DNA from: Neorhizobium sp.
GTDB lineage: Bacteria > Pseudomonadota > Alphaproteobacteria > Rhizobiales > Rhizobiaceae
Direction of reading: 5' to 3'
NCBI GenBank assembly: GCA_028283725.1
Contig: JAPWKC010000004.1
Span: 930,001-994,000 of the forward strand
Length of the DNA stretch: 64,000 nt
Below, one piece after another: positions 21,101-27,304 of the stretch (its first letter is position 1; each line of letters begins with the position of its first letter). The notes under the pieces are model-generated. The model made no database searches, was not told the DNA's origin, and saw only the letters and a list, made by a program, of their open reading frames with translations. The translations under genes were made by a program, and so were the position numbers.

Positions 21101-21960
21101 ACACCGGGAAGAATACGGCAATCGCCGGCGCGCAAATCGGTGCCGAACCAGGAGACGACGAGTGCCGCATTGCAAAGGTTGGGGCACAGACCCTGCAATT
21201 CGTCCAGAGAGGCCTGCCAGTCTGTCTCTGCCGACAGGGTGTGGCGGTTGAGGATGGAGGCGGAACCCTCGCCTGTCTTTTCCGTCACCTGCGCCGTGGC
21301 ATAGCCCCATTCGGTGGCACCGGGGATGATGGTGACGGCGCGGATATCCCCTTCCAACCTGCCGACCGGCCGCAGCACTTCGAACTGGAAGACCGGGATG
21401 CGGTTGCCATAGGGGTCGAGGGCGAGGCGCTCGAAGACGATATAGGCAAGACCGCGATAGGCAGGAGCATTGCCTTGCCCCTGCTTGGCCTCGATCAGCG
21501 GATCGGGAAGCTGGTCCTCGGTGCCGCGATAAAACCTGATGTCGAGCCCTCTCAAGTCGATCTCCTGGCCGTCTGCCCAGACCCTGCGGATCGCGGCGAC
21601 CGGTCCCTCGCAAAGGCCGATCGCGATATTGGCATGATAGAGGAAGCTTTCGACCCGCGTGCCCCCCGCCTTGCCGCCGCTGCGCTCGCTCGTCGTCTCC
21701 TCCTCGAAGCGGGTCGCCCAGATCAGCGTGCCGCCGATCCGCATCGTGCCGTAGAGCCGGGTGATGGCGGTGCCGTCATCGGCGCCGGGGATGCGGGCCG
21801 TGGCGAGCCGCGCGCCGGTGACGGTGCGATTGCCGGACAGAAGCGCGTGATCGACAATATTGCCGGCAAGCGCACCCGCGGCGCGGCCGACGATCGCCCC
21901 GACAGGCCCGAACACGCTGCCAAGTGCTGAACCCGCCGCCTGAAGCAGAAGAGTGGCCAT
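18133..21960 (-). CDS. GTA gp15: TIM-barrel / host-specificity tail tip protein
   Basis: The 1275-residue protein is the counterpart of RcGTA gp15, the megatron/receptor-binding component at the tail tip. It starts MATLLLQAAGSALGSVFGPV, a glycine-rich hydrophobic region typical of the family. The middle (about 430-740) is the GTA TIM-barrel-like domain, with GFILGSELRGLTTLRD, LTYAADWSEYFGHHP and WFTELGCPAVDKGANQPN. A phage-tail-3-like region follows at about 790-960, then a C-terminal beta-rich segment. I chose ATG 21960 over the longer open frame to 22284, because the extra codons run through repeat copy 1. Unlike its neighbours it is cut off from gp14 by the 1.2-kb repeat array, so it may need its own promoter. 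Confidence 0.92.
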   Translation of the reverse strand: MATLLLQAAGSALGSVFGPVGAIVGRAAGALAGNIVDHALLSGNRTVTGARLATARIPGADDGTAITRLYGTMRIGGTLIWATRFEEETTSERSGGKAGGTRVESFLYHANIAIGLCEGPVAAIRRVWADGQEIDLRGLDIRFYRGTEDQLPDPLIEAKQGQGNAPAYRGLAYIVFERLALDPYGNRIPVFQFEVLRPVGRLEGDIRAVTIIPGATEWGYATAQVTEKTGEGSASILNRHTLSAETDWQASLDELQGLCPNLCNAALVVSWFGTDLRAGDCRILPGVEVAARKDESAAWSVAGMGRQDARLVSRTADGKGPAYGGTPADASVAQAIADLKARGIGVFLYPFVMMDIPPANGLPDPYGGAEQAAFPWRGRITCHPAPLQPGTTDGSAAARAAVDAFMSGPEGYRRLVLHYAALAAGAGGVDGFILGSELRGLTTLRDETGAFPFVAHLVELAADVRAILGPETKLTYAADWSEYFGHHPADGSGDVFFHLDPLWASPDIDAVGIDNYMPLSDWRDEDLSATNPDGFRLADDSAAMRRMITAGEGFDWYYASNEDRIARNRSTITDGLAAKPWTFRHKDIEGWWANRHHERTGGVERADPTAWTPRMKPVWFTELGCPAVDKGANQPNVFIDPKSAESSRPYFSSGARADSQQRRFLEAHHGWWQGGAAPVGMVDPDHLFVWTWDARPQPAFPDDLTVWSDGGNWRTGHWLTGRMGAATLADTIASILTDHGFADFDLSEVSGDLTGYVQAEVSSARALIEPLLDVFQIDAVEDAGTLRFRSRRSASLAPIEIATVADVDDAPLWQALRGHDSDLPVQVELSAADPAIDYEQASNRSRRLETESRRILSHALPAALSQETALAAAEMLLRGRRLTQKTLSFSLSPAEIAVEPGDVVTLALPDAASPEGAFVVSRVEDGAVRRVEAEFHAPLLSVDMPPAPVQRNAGGTASEAFAPLVQYLDLPVYAAGNAEDFARVAAYCRPFRRIAVSSSVTTENYRMRVMLDRPARIGRLVSALGPGVSGRFDGAAVIDLTLPFLGLASADRLAVLAGDSRLAVETAAGWEIVGFASALEVEPGRWHLTDLLRGLAGTEDAMAAGAAAGAAVVVLDDAVKPLGLGTDERGLAFNWLIEAQGAAGGRTGPHVFSGGVRALTPVAPVHLRAVRQDDGAVLITWVRRARIGADDWAAAEIPLDEPDERYRIDILADRQAPKTGQTHRSADVAQPAFLYREADELADFGARQQRLSVRIRQMGRAIPLGIAAEMTLDIR

Positions 21961-22008
21961 ACGAATGCTCCGGGCGCTTCCGCCAAAGCTGGATGCGCCA
22001 TTAAAATG

Positions 22009-22021
22009 TGATAGATTATCA
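22009..22021 (+). promoter_or_regulatory. Dyad of cassette 1
   Basis: TGATAGATTATCA, with arms TGATA and TATCA about a 3-base centre. It is the diverged first version of the dyad seen in all four cassettes and a candidate operator. Confidence 0.45.
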
Positions 22022-22126
22022 TTATTTGGGAGCGAAACAGCGAGTGTCGTACCAGCCGACGCACCGGTGACGATGGGCCGCACCGGCTCAGGCAAGGGCC
22101 TTGCTCTCGAACATGGAGGTGATGCG

Positions 22127-22216
22127 ATGAGGCCAAGGCCTATCAGCATTGCGCTTATCTTGCGGAGAACCCGGACGGGCTGGTTAATCACCGTCCGTGT
22201 AAGCTTCACAACATAA
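22127..22216 (+). CDS. Cassette 1 small ORF, 29 codons
   Basis: The ORF starts with ATG after GGAGGTGATGCG, close to a perfect ribosome-binding site. The peptide begins MRPRPISIALILRRTRTGW and ends LITVRVSFTT. It is arginine-rich and has no membrane helix or signal peptide. The start codon lies in a small AGGCC-AA-GGCCT hairpin, and a second hairpin (22169-22178 with 22191-22200, one mismatch) lies within the coding part. I do not recognise the family. The sequence may be a translated micropeptide or a structured RNA that happens to contain an ORF. Confidence 0.45.
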   Translation: MRPRPISIALILRRTRTGWLITVRVSFTT

Positions 22217-22220
22217 GTCC

Positions 22221-22252
22221 GTGGCCGGCGGAATTCGCGCTCCGCCGGCCAC
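22221..22252 (+). terminator. Terminal hairpin of cassette 1
   Basis: GTGGCCGGCGGA (22221-22232) pairs perfectly with TCCGCCGGCCAC (22241-22252), 12 bp with an 8-base loop, four bases after the small ORF. There is no T tract, so it could be an RNA-stabilising 3' structure rather than a simple terminator. Confidence 0.55.
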
Positions 22253-22313
22253 TCCATCCTGACGCCAAACCCGCAAAATTTCAATGCATGTGCGGTTTCA
22301 ATCTCGGAAATAG

Positions 22314-22326
22314 TGATAACTTGTCA
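22314..22326 (+). promoter_or_regulatory. Dyad of cassette 2
   Basis: TGATAACTTGTCA is extended by flanking bases to perfect 8-bp arms (22309-22316 with 22324-22331). It is the most symmetric of the four copies. TTGTCA in its right half resembles a -35 element, but no good -10 follows. Confidence 0.5.
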
Positions 22327-22432
22327 CTATTCGAGAGCGAAAGCAGCGAGTGTCGTACCAGCCGACGCACCGGTGAGGATGGGCCGCACCGGCTCAGGCA
22401 AGGGCCTTGCTCTCGAACATGGAGGTGATGCG

Positions 22433-22522
22433 ATGAGGCCAAGGCCTATCAGCATTGCGCTTATCTTGCGGAGAACCCGGACGGGCTGGTTAGTCACCGT
22501 CCGGGTAACACTCGGCAGATAA
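22433..22522 (+). CDS. Cassette 2 small ORF, 29 codons
   Basis: It has the same ribosome-binding site and first 19 residues as cassette 1, then LVTVRVTLGR. The internal hairpin is perfect here: ACCCGGACGG (22475-22484) with CCGTCCGGGT (22497-22506), loop GCTGGTTAGTCA. Peptide variation is confined to the last ten residues. These correspond to the hairpin loop, the right arm and the bases after it. Confidence 0.45.
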   Translation: MRPRPISIALILRRTRTGWLVTVRVTLGR

Positions 22523-22526
22523 GTCC

Positions 22527-22558
22527 GTGGCCGGCGAAGTTACAGCCTCGCCGGCCAC
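22527..22558 (+). terminator. Terminal hairpin of cassette 2
   Basis: GTGGCCGGCGA (22527-22537) pairs with TCGCCGGCCAC (22548-22558), 11 bp. The loop AGTTACAGCC differs from that of cassette 1 while the stem is kept. Confidence 0.55.
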
Positions 22559-22619
22559 TCCATCCTGACGCCAAACCCGCAAAATTTCAATGCATGTGCG
22601 GTTTCAATCTCGAAAAAGA

Positions 22620-22632
22620 TGATAACTTGTCA
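22620..22632 (+). promoter_or_regulatory. Dyad of cassette 3
   Basis: The core TGATAACTTGTCA is identical to cassette 2. The next two base pairs outward have changed together (left GA, right TC, against AG and CT in copy 2), so symmetry is preserved by compensatory change. Confidence 0.5.
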
Positions 22633-22738
22633 TCATTCGAGGGCGAAAGCAGCGAGTGTCGTACCAGCCGACGCGCCGGTGAGGGTGGGCCGCACCGGCT
22701 CAGGCAAGGGCCTTGCTCTCGAACATGGAGGTGATGCG

Positions 22739-22828
22739 ATGAGGCCAAGGCCTATCGGCATTGCGCTTATCTTGCGGAGAACCCGGACGGGCTGGACTAT
22801 AACCGTCCGGGTAACACTCAGCAGATAA
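22739..22828 (+). CDS. Cassette 3 small ORF, 29 codons
   Basis: It has the same leader and SD. The peptide has Gly for Ser at position 7 and ends TITVRVTLSR. The internal 10-bp stem (22781-22790 with 22803-22812) is perfect, but its loop is rewritten to GCTGGACTATAA. Confidence 0.45.
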   Translation: MRPRPIGIALILRRTRTGWTITVRVTLSR

Positions 22829-22832
22829 GTCC

Positions 22833-22864
22833 GTGGCCGGCGGAATTCGCGCTCCGTCGGCCAC
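22833..22864 (+). terminator. Terminal hairpin of cassette 3
   Basis: GTGGCCGGCGGA (22833-22844) pairs with TCCGTCGGCCAC (22853-22864). One pair is G-T, a wobble that pairs only in RNA transcribed from the plus strand. This supports a plus-strand transcript. Confidence 0.55.
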
Positions 22865-22925
22865 TCCATCCTGACGCCAAACCCGCAAAATTTCAATGCA
22901 TGTGCGGTGTCAAACTCGGAAAAAG

Positions 22926-22938
22926 TGATAATTTGTCA
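22926..22938 (+). promoter_or_regulatory. Dyad of cassette 4
   Basis: TGATAATTTGTCA, flanked by one more symmetric pair on each side beyond the GTGA/TCAC arms (AGTGA with TCACT). The centre base differs from copies 2 and 3. Confidence 0.5.
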
Positions 22939-23044
22939 CTATTCGAGGGCGGAAGCAGCGAGCGTCGTGCCAGCCGACGCGCCGGTGAGGGTGGGCCGCA
23001 CCGGCTCAGGCAAGGGCCTTGCTCTCGAACATGGAGGTGATGCG

Positions 23045-23134
23045 ATGAGGCCAAGGCCTATCAGCATTGCGCTTATCTTGCGGAGAACCCGGACGGGCTG
23101 GTCTATAGCCGTCCGGGTAAGCTTCCACAGATAA
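23045..23134 (+). CDS. Cassette 4 small ORF, 29 codons
   Basis: The first 19 residues are the same as in cassettes 1 and 2, and it ends SIAVRVSFHR. The internal stem (23087-23096 with 23109-23118) is perfect with loop GCTGGTCTATAG. It is the last copy, about 60 bp before the convergent gp14 stop. Confidence 0.45.
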   Translation: MRPRPISIALILRRTRTGWSIAVRVSFHR

Positions 23135-23138
23135 GTCC

Positions 23139-23170
23139 GTGTGAGGCGAAGTTAGCGCTTCGCCTCACAC
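23139..23170 (+). terminator. Terminal hairpin of cassette 4
   Basis: GTGTGAGGCGAA (23139-23150) pairs perfectly with TTCGCCTCACAC (23159-23170), 12 bp. Compared with cassette 1, four base pairs are replaced on both sides, so pairing and not sequence has been conserved. Confidence 0.6.
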
Positions 23171-23193
23171 TCCATAAAATACGTTAGATGCTC

Positions 23194-23682
23194 TCATTTT
23201 TCAATCGCCGTAATCGGGGGCAGCCGGTGGATGGCGGCTATGCGTCGGCGCCAGCCGGGAACGAGTGCCGAGCGGATCACGCCGGACTGCTCGTAGGCAT
23301 GGATAAAGTGTTGCTCGTCAGCCAGAATGCCCGCGTGTTTGGCGGCACAAGCGGGGCGCCAGCGGAACAGGACAATGTCGCCGGAACGGGCTTTGGCCAG
23401 CGGCAGCGGTGGCCCGCAAAGCCGGATGGCTGCCGCGGCCAGACGCTCCTCACCACCCCGCTCGGCCCAGTCGGAAGCATAGGGCGGCACCGGCTCCGGT
23501 TCGTCGCCGTAAAGCGCGCGCCAGATGCCGCGGATGAGGCCGATGCAGTCGCAGCCGATACCCTTTTTGGCGCCCTGATGGCGGTAGGGGGTGCCGATCC
23601 AGCTTTCGGCGATCGCCAGAGCCCGTGCGCCGATCATGTCTGGCGCCCGATCCTCCTCGCCGGGATCTTCCGTAAAGCTCAT
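23194..23682 (-). CDS. GTA gp14: NlpC/P60 cell-wall peptidase
   Basis: The 162-residue papain-like peptidase has the catalytic Cys in GIGCDCIGLIRGIW and the His in AAKHAGILADEQHFIHAY. It corresponds to RcGTA gp14, thought to open peptidoglycan of the recipient during DNA entry. The ATG overlaps the gp13 stop as ATGA. Length is typical (about 150). Confidence 0.93.
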   Translation of the reverse strand: MSFTEDPGEEDRAPDMIGARALAIAESWIGTPYRHQGAKKGIGCDCIGLIRGIWRALYGDEPEPVPPYASDWAERGGEERLAAAAIRLCGPPLPLAKARSGDIVLFRWRPACAAKHAGILADEQHFIHAYEQSGVIRSALVPGWRRRIAAIHRLPPITAIEK

Positions 23683-24554
23683 TCGAACAGTACTCCGCCG
23701 TCATGCGTGCGCTCGCCATCGACATAAGAATAGGCGAAATCCGGGCCCGGCAGATGCGGGAAGCCCCGAAAGTTGACGGCATTGGCAAACCGCGCCTTGC
23801 AGGTGGCAAAACGCTTGTCGCAGCCGGCGGTGACAGTGATAGCCGAGCCGACGGGCGGCGGCGCTTCCAATGGCAGCCAGAGGACAAGTTCGGCCAGGCC
23901 CGCGTCGATGCGCCGATGCCTCTCGATCCCGGCCTCGATACCATCGGCCAGCATGAGCCGGCCAAGATCGAAGAAGCCGGTAGCGAAACCGGAAAGATCC
24001 GTGACGACGACCGTGCCCTGATCGCTGCCCGCGGCCACGGTCGCGGCCGCCTGCCATGCGGCGATATCGATGCCGCAGCGGCCATCGCCCAGTGCCGCAT
24101 CGCAGCGCCTCGAATAGACGCGGCCCTGCGGCTGGTCGAGGCGATGGGCAAGACTGCGCAGCTCAGCGCGAAACACACCGCCGGCACGCCCCACCTCGCC
24201 GATCTCGCGCAGATTGAGACGCATGTGCGCCTCCGGTTCGGTCCAGTTGACGAGGAATTCCTCGACGCGCGCACCATCGAAACGTCCGGCGGCAAGATCG
24301 GCTTCGCGGATGGCGGCGCTGGAAAACCCGCCCGTCACCTCGTCGGCGCTGGCGGCCAGACCTGTAGCTGCCTCACCCTCGCTGATCGCAAAGCCGCTCG
24401 CCGCGACAAACACCGTGCCGTCGAAAGACAGGTCGCGGTCGTGCTCGGTGAAGCCGAGCACCGTGCCGTCCCGTCGTTTCACCCGCCAGCAGCGGCAGGT
24501 GGTGGTGGCATCCCCCGACAGATGCGCTGTAAGTTTCGCAGGCAGCGTCTTCAT
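23679..24554 (-). CDS. GTA gp13: DUF2163 baseplate hub protein
   Basis: The 291-residue protein has the family N-terminus KLTAHLSGDATTTCRCWRV and GFTEHDRDLSFDGTVF. The cysteine-bearing region CDAALGDGRCGIDI and C-terminal FPHLPGPDFAYSYVDGE are also typical. It matches the TIGR02218/DUF2163 group and RcGTA gp13, a hub protein at the tail tip. Both ends overlap neighbours by four bases (ATGA), as expected for a tightly coupled operon. Confidence 0.92.
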   Translation of the reverse strand: MKTLPAKLTAHLSGDATTTCRCWRVKRRDGTVLGFTEHDRDLSFDGTVFVAASGFAISEGEAATGLAASADEVTGGFSSAAIREADLAAGRFDGARVEEFLVNWTEPEAHMRLNLREIGEVGRAGGVFRAELRSLAHRLDQPQGRVYSRRCDAALGDGRCGIDIAAWQAAATVAAGSDQGTVVVTDLSGFATGFFDLGRLMLADGIEAGIERHRRIDAGLAELVLWLPLEAPPPVGSAITVTAGCDKRFATCKARFANAVNFRGFPHLPGPDFAYSYVDGERTHDGGVLFE

Positions 24555-25189
24555 GGCAGGATCTCCGTCAGCGGAATGGCCGGGATGCGACCGGCATCGA
24601 AATGCGCGAGGCTGACCTCGATCCGGTCGATATCGAAGCGTACCGGCACCTCGAAGGCATAGCCGGCCGTGATGCGCGCGCCCTGCGAGGGGATGCGACC
24701 TGCCGCGAAGGTGACGAGGCCGGTTGCGGCCTCGACGGCAAAGCCATCGCCTGCGATCGCGATGCCATCGACCGCGACCACCACCGTGCCCCCGACCGGC
24801 TTTGCGATCGGCCGCGTCCAGCTTCCGCCTTGATCGGCATAGGTCTTGACGAGCTGGAATGTCGGCGTTTCGCCATCGCCGGTGCCGATCTCCTGATCTT
24901 CCCTGGATATCGGCGCATGGGGCCGGCCGGAGGTCTGATCCAGCGGATCGCGGAAGCGAAAGCCGTAGAGCTGGCCACGGCGCGCCTCGAAGAAGGCAAG
25001 CACGTCATAGAGATCGGCCAGCGATCTGATGCCGGTGCCGGCATCATAGGCGCGGCGGGACGCATGCCAGCGCTGGTTTCGCTGTTCGCGGCCATTCGAC
25101 AGGTTGACGATATCGGTGCGCCTGACCGGCCCGGCGGTGGCGCCAAGCGCCACCCGCAGCGGAAAGCGCACTTCGTGGAAACCGTTCAT
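24551..25189 (-). CDS. GTA gp12: DUF2460 distal tail protein
   Basis: The 212-residue protein starts MNGFHEVRFPLRVALGATAG. It has REQRNQRWHASRRAYDAGTG and LADLYDVLAFFEARRGQLYG, the hallmark of TIGR02217/DUF2460. It corresponds to RcGTA gp12, the ring that joins the tail tube to the hub. SD GGAGG lies about seven bases before the ATG. It follows the tape-measure gene after a short gap. Confidence 0.92.
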   Translation of the reverse strand: MNGFHEVRFPLRVALGATAGPVRRTDIVNLSNGREQRNQRWHASRRAYDAGTGIRSLADLYDVLAFFEARRGQLYGFRFRDPLDQTSGRPHAPISREDQEIGTGDGETPTFQLVKTYADQGGSWTRPIAKPVGGTVVVAVDGIAIAGDGFAVEAATGLVTFAAGRIPSQGARITAGYAFEVPVRFDIDRIEVSLAHFDAGRIPAIPLTEILP

Positions 25190-25206
25190 CGCAAACCTCC
25201 TTCCCT

Positions 25207-25800
25207 TCAGATACCGCGCCGGCCGCGCGCGACGCTCCTCGCCAGCATGGCGGTGATCTGCCCCTCGCTCCTGCGGAAGCTTGCGGCATCCGTTGCGGTG
25301 ACGTTGAAGACGATCGGCTGCGAGCGACCATCGCCCGCGCCGCCGGCCGTCGCCACGCCCAGCGCGCCATCGGGCCCGCGCTGCAGGGGGAGGATCGCTT
25401 CGGCGCCCGCCTCGCCCATCAGGCCCGTTCCGCCCGCCATGGAGAAGTAGCTCGGCGCACGCACGATCCCGCCATCGGCAAAGGCGGTGACGCCGGTGGC
25501 GCCCATGCCGGACAATCGCCCGGACGCTGGCCCCGACACTGCGCCAAGCAGGCTTGCGACGGCATTGCCGGCCAGCGTCTCCAGCGGCTTCAACCCGGCA
25601 GAGAGCGCGATATCGGCAAGGCGGCCGGCAAGGCCGGTCAGGACACTATCCAGCCCCTTGCCGCCCGTGGTTGCGGATTTGAGCGCGCTGCCGAGCGCCT
25701 GGCCGAAGCGGGTCGAGCGCGTTTCGAGATCCGCCATCACGGCGGACAAGGCATCGGCACCGGAGAGTGTCTCTGAAAAGTCTGTGTCTGTTTCGGCCAT
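25207..25800 (-). CDS. GTA gp11: tail tape-measure protein
   Basis: The protein of 197 residues is short, like RcGTA gp11, in keeping with a short tail. It has an alpha-helical start (TLSGADALSAVMADLETRS), a hydrophobic glycine-rich middle, and the conserved tail FADGGIVRAPSYFSMAGG and GEAGAEAILPLQRG. The start at 25800 is set by AAGGAG upstream; the frame is open seven codons further. Confidence 0.9.
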   Translation of the reverse strand: MAETDTDFSETLSGADALSAVMADLETRSTRFGQALGSALKSATTGGKGLDSVLTGLAGRLADIALSAGLKPLETLAGNAVASLLGAVSGPASGRLSGMGATGVTAFADGGIVRAPSYFSMAGGTGLMGEAGAEAILPLQRGPDGALGVATAGGAGDGRSQPIVFNVTATDAASFRRSEGQITAMLARSVARGRRGI

Positions 25801-25817
25801 TCCCGGCTCCTTCGGTT

Positions 25818-26333
25818 TCATTCAAGGCGATTGTCCGGCACGGCATGTTCGGGCATGGGTAAAGCAGGCACGGGCCGATCGGGGAACGCGGCCATCAGGG
25901 CGTCGAGGTCGGCGCGATCGGGGCTACGCCCCTTGCGCGCCACATCCGGCGCAAGGCCCCCGGTTGCGGCAAACAGTTCGCGCGGCGTCAGCGCCCAGAA
26001 ATGATCGGATGAAAGCCGCAGCAGACAGAGGCCGGCATGCATGGCGGCATGCCAGGGAAAGGCGAGCGCGCCGGTTCGTCGCGCAGAACCGGTCGAACCG
26101 CTGGAACTGGCAGAGCCGGTAAAGCCGAAAGGACCGGCAGAACTGCCGGAACTCGCAGCCCCAAAAGGGTTTTCGGAGCTGCCAGAGCCGGTAGAGCCGA
26201 CGGATCCGGCAGGCGCCGCCATCACGGCCGGCCGGCCACCCTTCGGTCTGCCTGTGCTTTCGCGCTCGTGCCCATACCCGTACCCGTACCCGTGCTCGCC
26301 GATACCCGCCTCTTGGTCTGCTGCGGCCGTCAA
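25818..26333 (-). CDS. GTA gp10.1: tail assembly chaperone with repeat-filled N-terminus
   Basis: The C-terminal 75 residues (ALAFPWHAAMHAGLCLLRLS, then HFWALTPRELFAATGG) match the small GTA tail-assembly chaperone (TIGR02216), usually only about 70 residues long. Here roughly 90 extra residues precede it: GYGYGYGHE, then a Gly/Ser/Phe-rich tract made from degenerate 12-18-bp tandem repeats. The start appears to be TTG at 26333, overlapping the gp10 stop as TTGA. An internal start nearer the conserved domain is possible, in which case the repeats would be untranslated. Confidence 0.75.
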   Translation of the reverse strand: MTAAADQEAGIGEHGYGYGYGHERESTGRPKGGRPAVMAAPAGSVGSTGSGSSENPFGAASSGSSAGPFGFTGSASSSGSTGSARRTGALAFPWHAAMHAGLCLLRLSSDHFWALTPRELFAATGGLAPDVARKGRSPDRADLDALMAAFPDRPVPALPMPEHAVPDNRLE

Positions 26334-26701
26334 GGGTTTGGCGAAACCGCCTCCTGTGCCGGCTCCTGAGGCGTACCGAAGGCTGCGAGCAAGAGATCAC
26401 CGACAATCTTTGCCAGTGACGCCAGGCCGCCATCGAGCGGCAGGGCGGCCACCTCTTCGTCGGACAGCGGATGGCCGCCGCCGCGCAACCCGGCGCCGAG
26501 GACGCGCACGAGATCGGCAGCCTTGAGCCGGCCTGAAGAAAACCGGTCTGCCAGCGCCTGAAGATCGCCGGCGGCAAAGGCGGTTTCGAGCTCGGCCAGC
26601 GCGCCGAGCGTCAGGCAGAGGATGCGGCGCTTTCCACCGATCACCGCCTCGATCTCGCCGCGATGCCGGTTTGCCCGGCGGATCGTCGAAGCGCGCTCCA
26701 T
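26330..26701 (-). CDS. GTA gp10: tail assembly chaperone
   Basis: The 123-residue protein has ANRHRGEIEAVIGGKRRILC, LGALAELETAFAAGDLQAL and LADRFSSGRLKAADLVRVLG, the pattern of the GTA tail chaperone family (Phage_TAC_11). It corresponds to RcGTA gp10. The ATG at 26701 shares a base with the gp9 stop (TGATG). Confidence 0.88.
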   Translation of the reverse strand: MERASTIRRANRHRGEIEAVIGGKRRILCLTLGALAELETAFAAGDLQALADRFSSGRLKAADLVRVLGAGLRGGGHPLSDEEVAALPLDGGLASLAKIVGDLLLAAFGTPQEPAQEAVSPNP

Positions 26702-27108
26702 CAAGACACCGTGAAGCCGAGGCTGCCGGCCGATTCCAACGCGATCTCGAAACGCACCTCGCCGTCATGCTCGGCCGAATATTCGAGTGCCGTCACCTGG
26801 AAAGGGCCGGACACGGTGCCGAAGGCCGGTATGACGATCTGCCAGTCGAGGATGGCGCCGGAAAAAAAGGCGGAACGGACAAGCCCGTCGCTTTCCTGAT
26901 CCTTGAAAATGCCGGCGCCGCTCAGAGATGCCCGCTGCACGCCGACGCCGCCGAGCAATTCGCGCCAGCGCCCGGCGCTTTCGGAATCGGTAACATCCAC
27001 CGTTTCGGCATTGAAGGAGAGCCGGCGGGAACGAAGGCCGGCAACCGTCAGCGGCATGCCGGCATTGTCGATCTTGAGGAGCAGATCCCTGCCCTTTTGC
27101 GCGGTCAT
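26701..27108 (-). CDS. GTA gp9: major tail tube protein
   Basis: The 135-residue protein of the TP901-1 tail family has QKGRDLLLKIDN, FNAETVDVTDSESAGRWREL and EYSAEHDGEVRFEIALESAG. It polymerises into the tail tube. The start at 27108 is fixed by AAAGGA upstream. The next GTA gene upstream on this strand, gp8, begins about 2.3 kb away because of the inserted transporter and toxin-antitoxin genes. Confidence 0.92.
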   Translation of the reverse strand: MTAQKGRDLLLKIDNAGMPLTVAGLRSRRLSFNAETVDVTDSESAGRWRELLGGVGVQRASLSGAGIFKDQESDGLVRSAFFSGAILDWQIVIPAFGTVSGPFQVTALEYSAEHDGEVRFEIALESAGSLGFTVS

Positions 27109-27304
27109 TGGAGTTCCTTTCGGTTGGGTGCAGGAGACGTCCGCCACGGGTTCGGGGAGGCCTGCGGGCGCCTGCGCGTGTTCAAAATGCTACGGGTGAA
27201 GCGGATGCGCGGGTGTTGCGGCGCAAGGCCGGGATTAGGGCTTTCGCGCCACCCGGCGCGCTGATAGAGCAGCGCCATCTCAACGTGCGCCACGGCGATT
27301 TTGC

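Larger units (their letters stand above)
22005..23175 (+). repeat. Array of four 306-bp tandem cassettes
   Basis: Four copies of one unit lie between gp15 and gp14. The 29-codon ORF begins at 22127, 22433, 22739 and 23045, exactly 306 bp apart. Each unit contains, in order on the plus strand: a 13-bp dyad (TGATA...TATCA or TGATAA..TTGTCA), about 105 bp of highly conserved leader, a strong SD (GGAGGTGAT), the small ORF with an internal 10-bp hairpin, and a terminal 11-12-bp hairpin 4-5 bases after the stop. Copies 1-3 are joined by a conserved linker beginning TCCATCCTGACGCC, which copy 4 lacks. The array points against the GTA genes. Confidence 0.95.

Noticed and set aside
21961..22284. N-terminal extension of gp15 by 108 codons
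   Set aside because: The added frame reads back through cassette 1 of the repeat array. The conserved gp15 start MATLLLQAAG is at 21960.
22005..23175. CRISPR array
   Set aside because: Units are contiguous 306-bp repeats with no short repeat/unique spacer alternation.
22005..23175. Insertion sequence or transposon
   Set aside because: No transposase frame, terminal inverted repeats or target duplication was found around the array.
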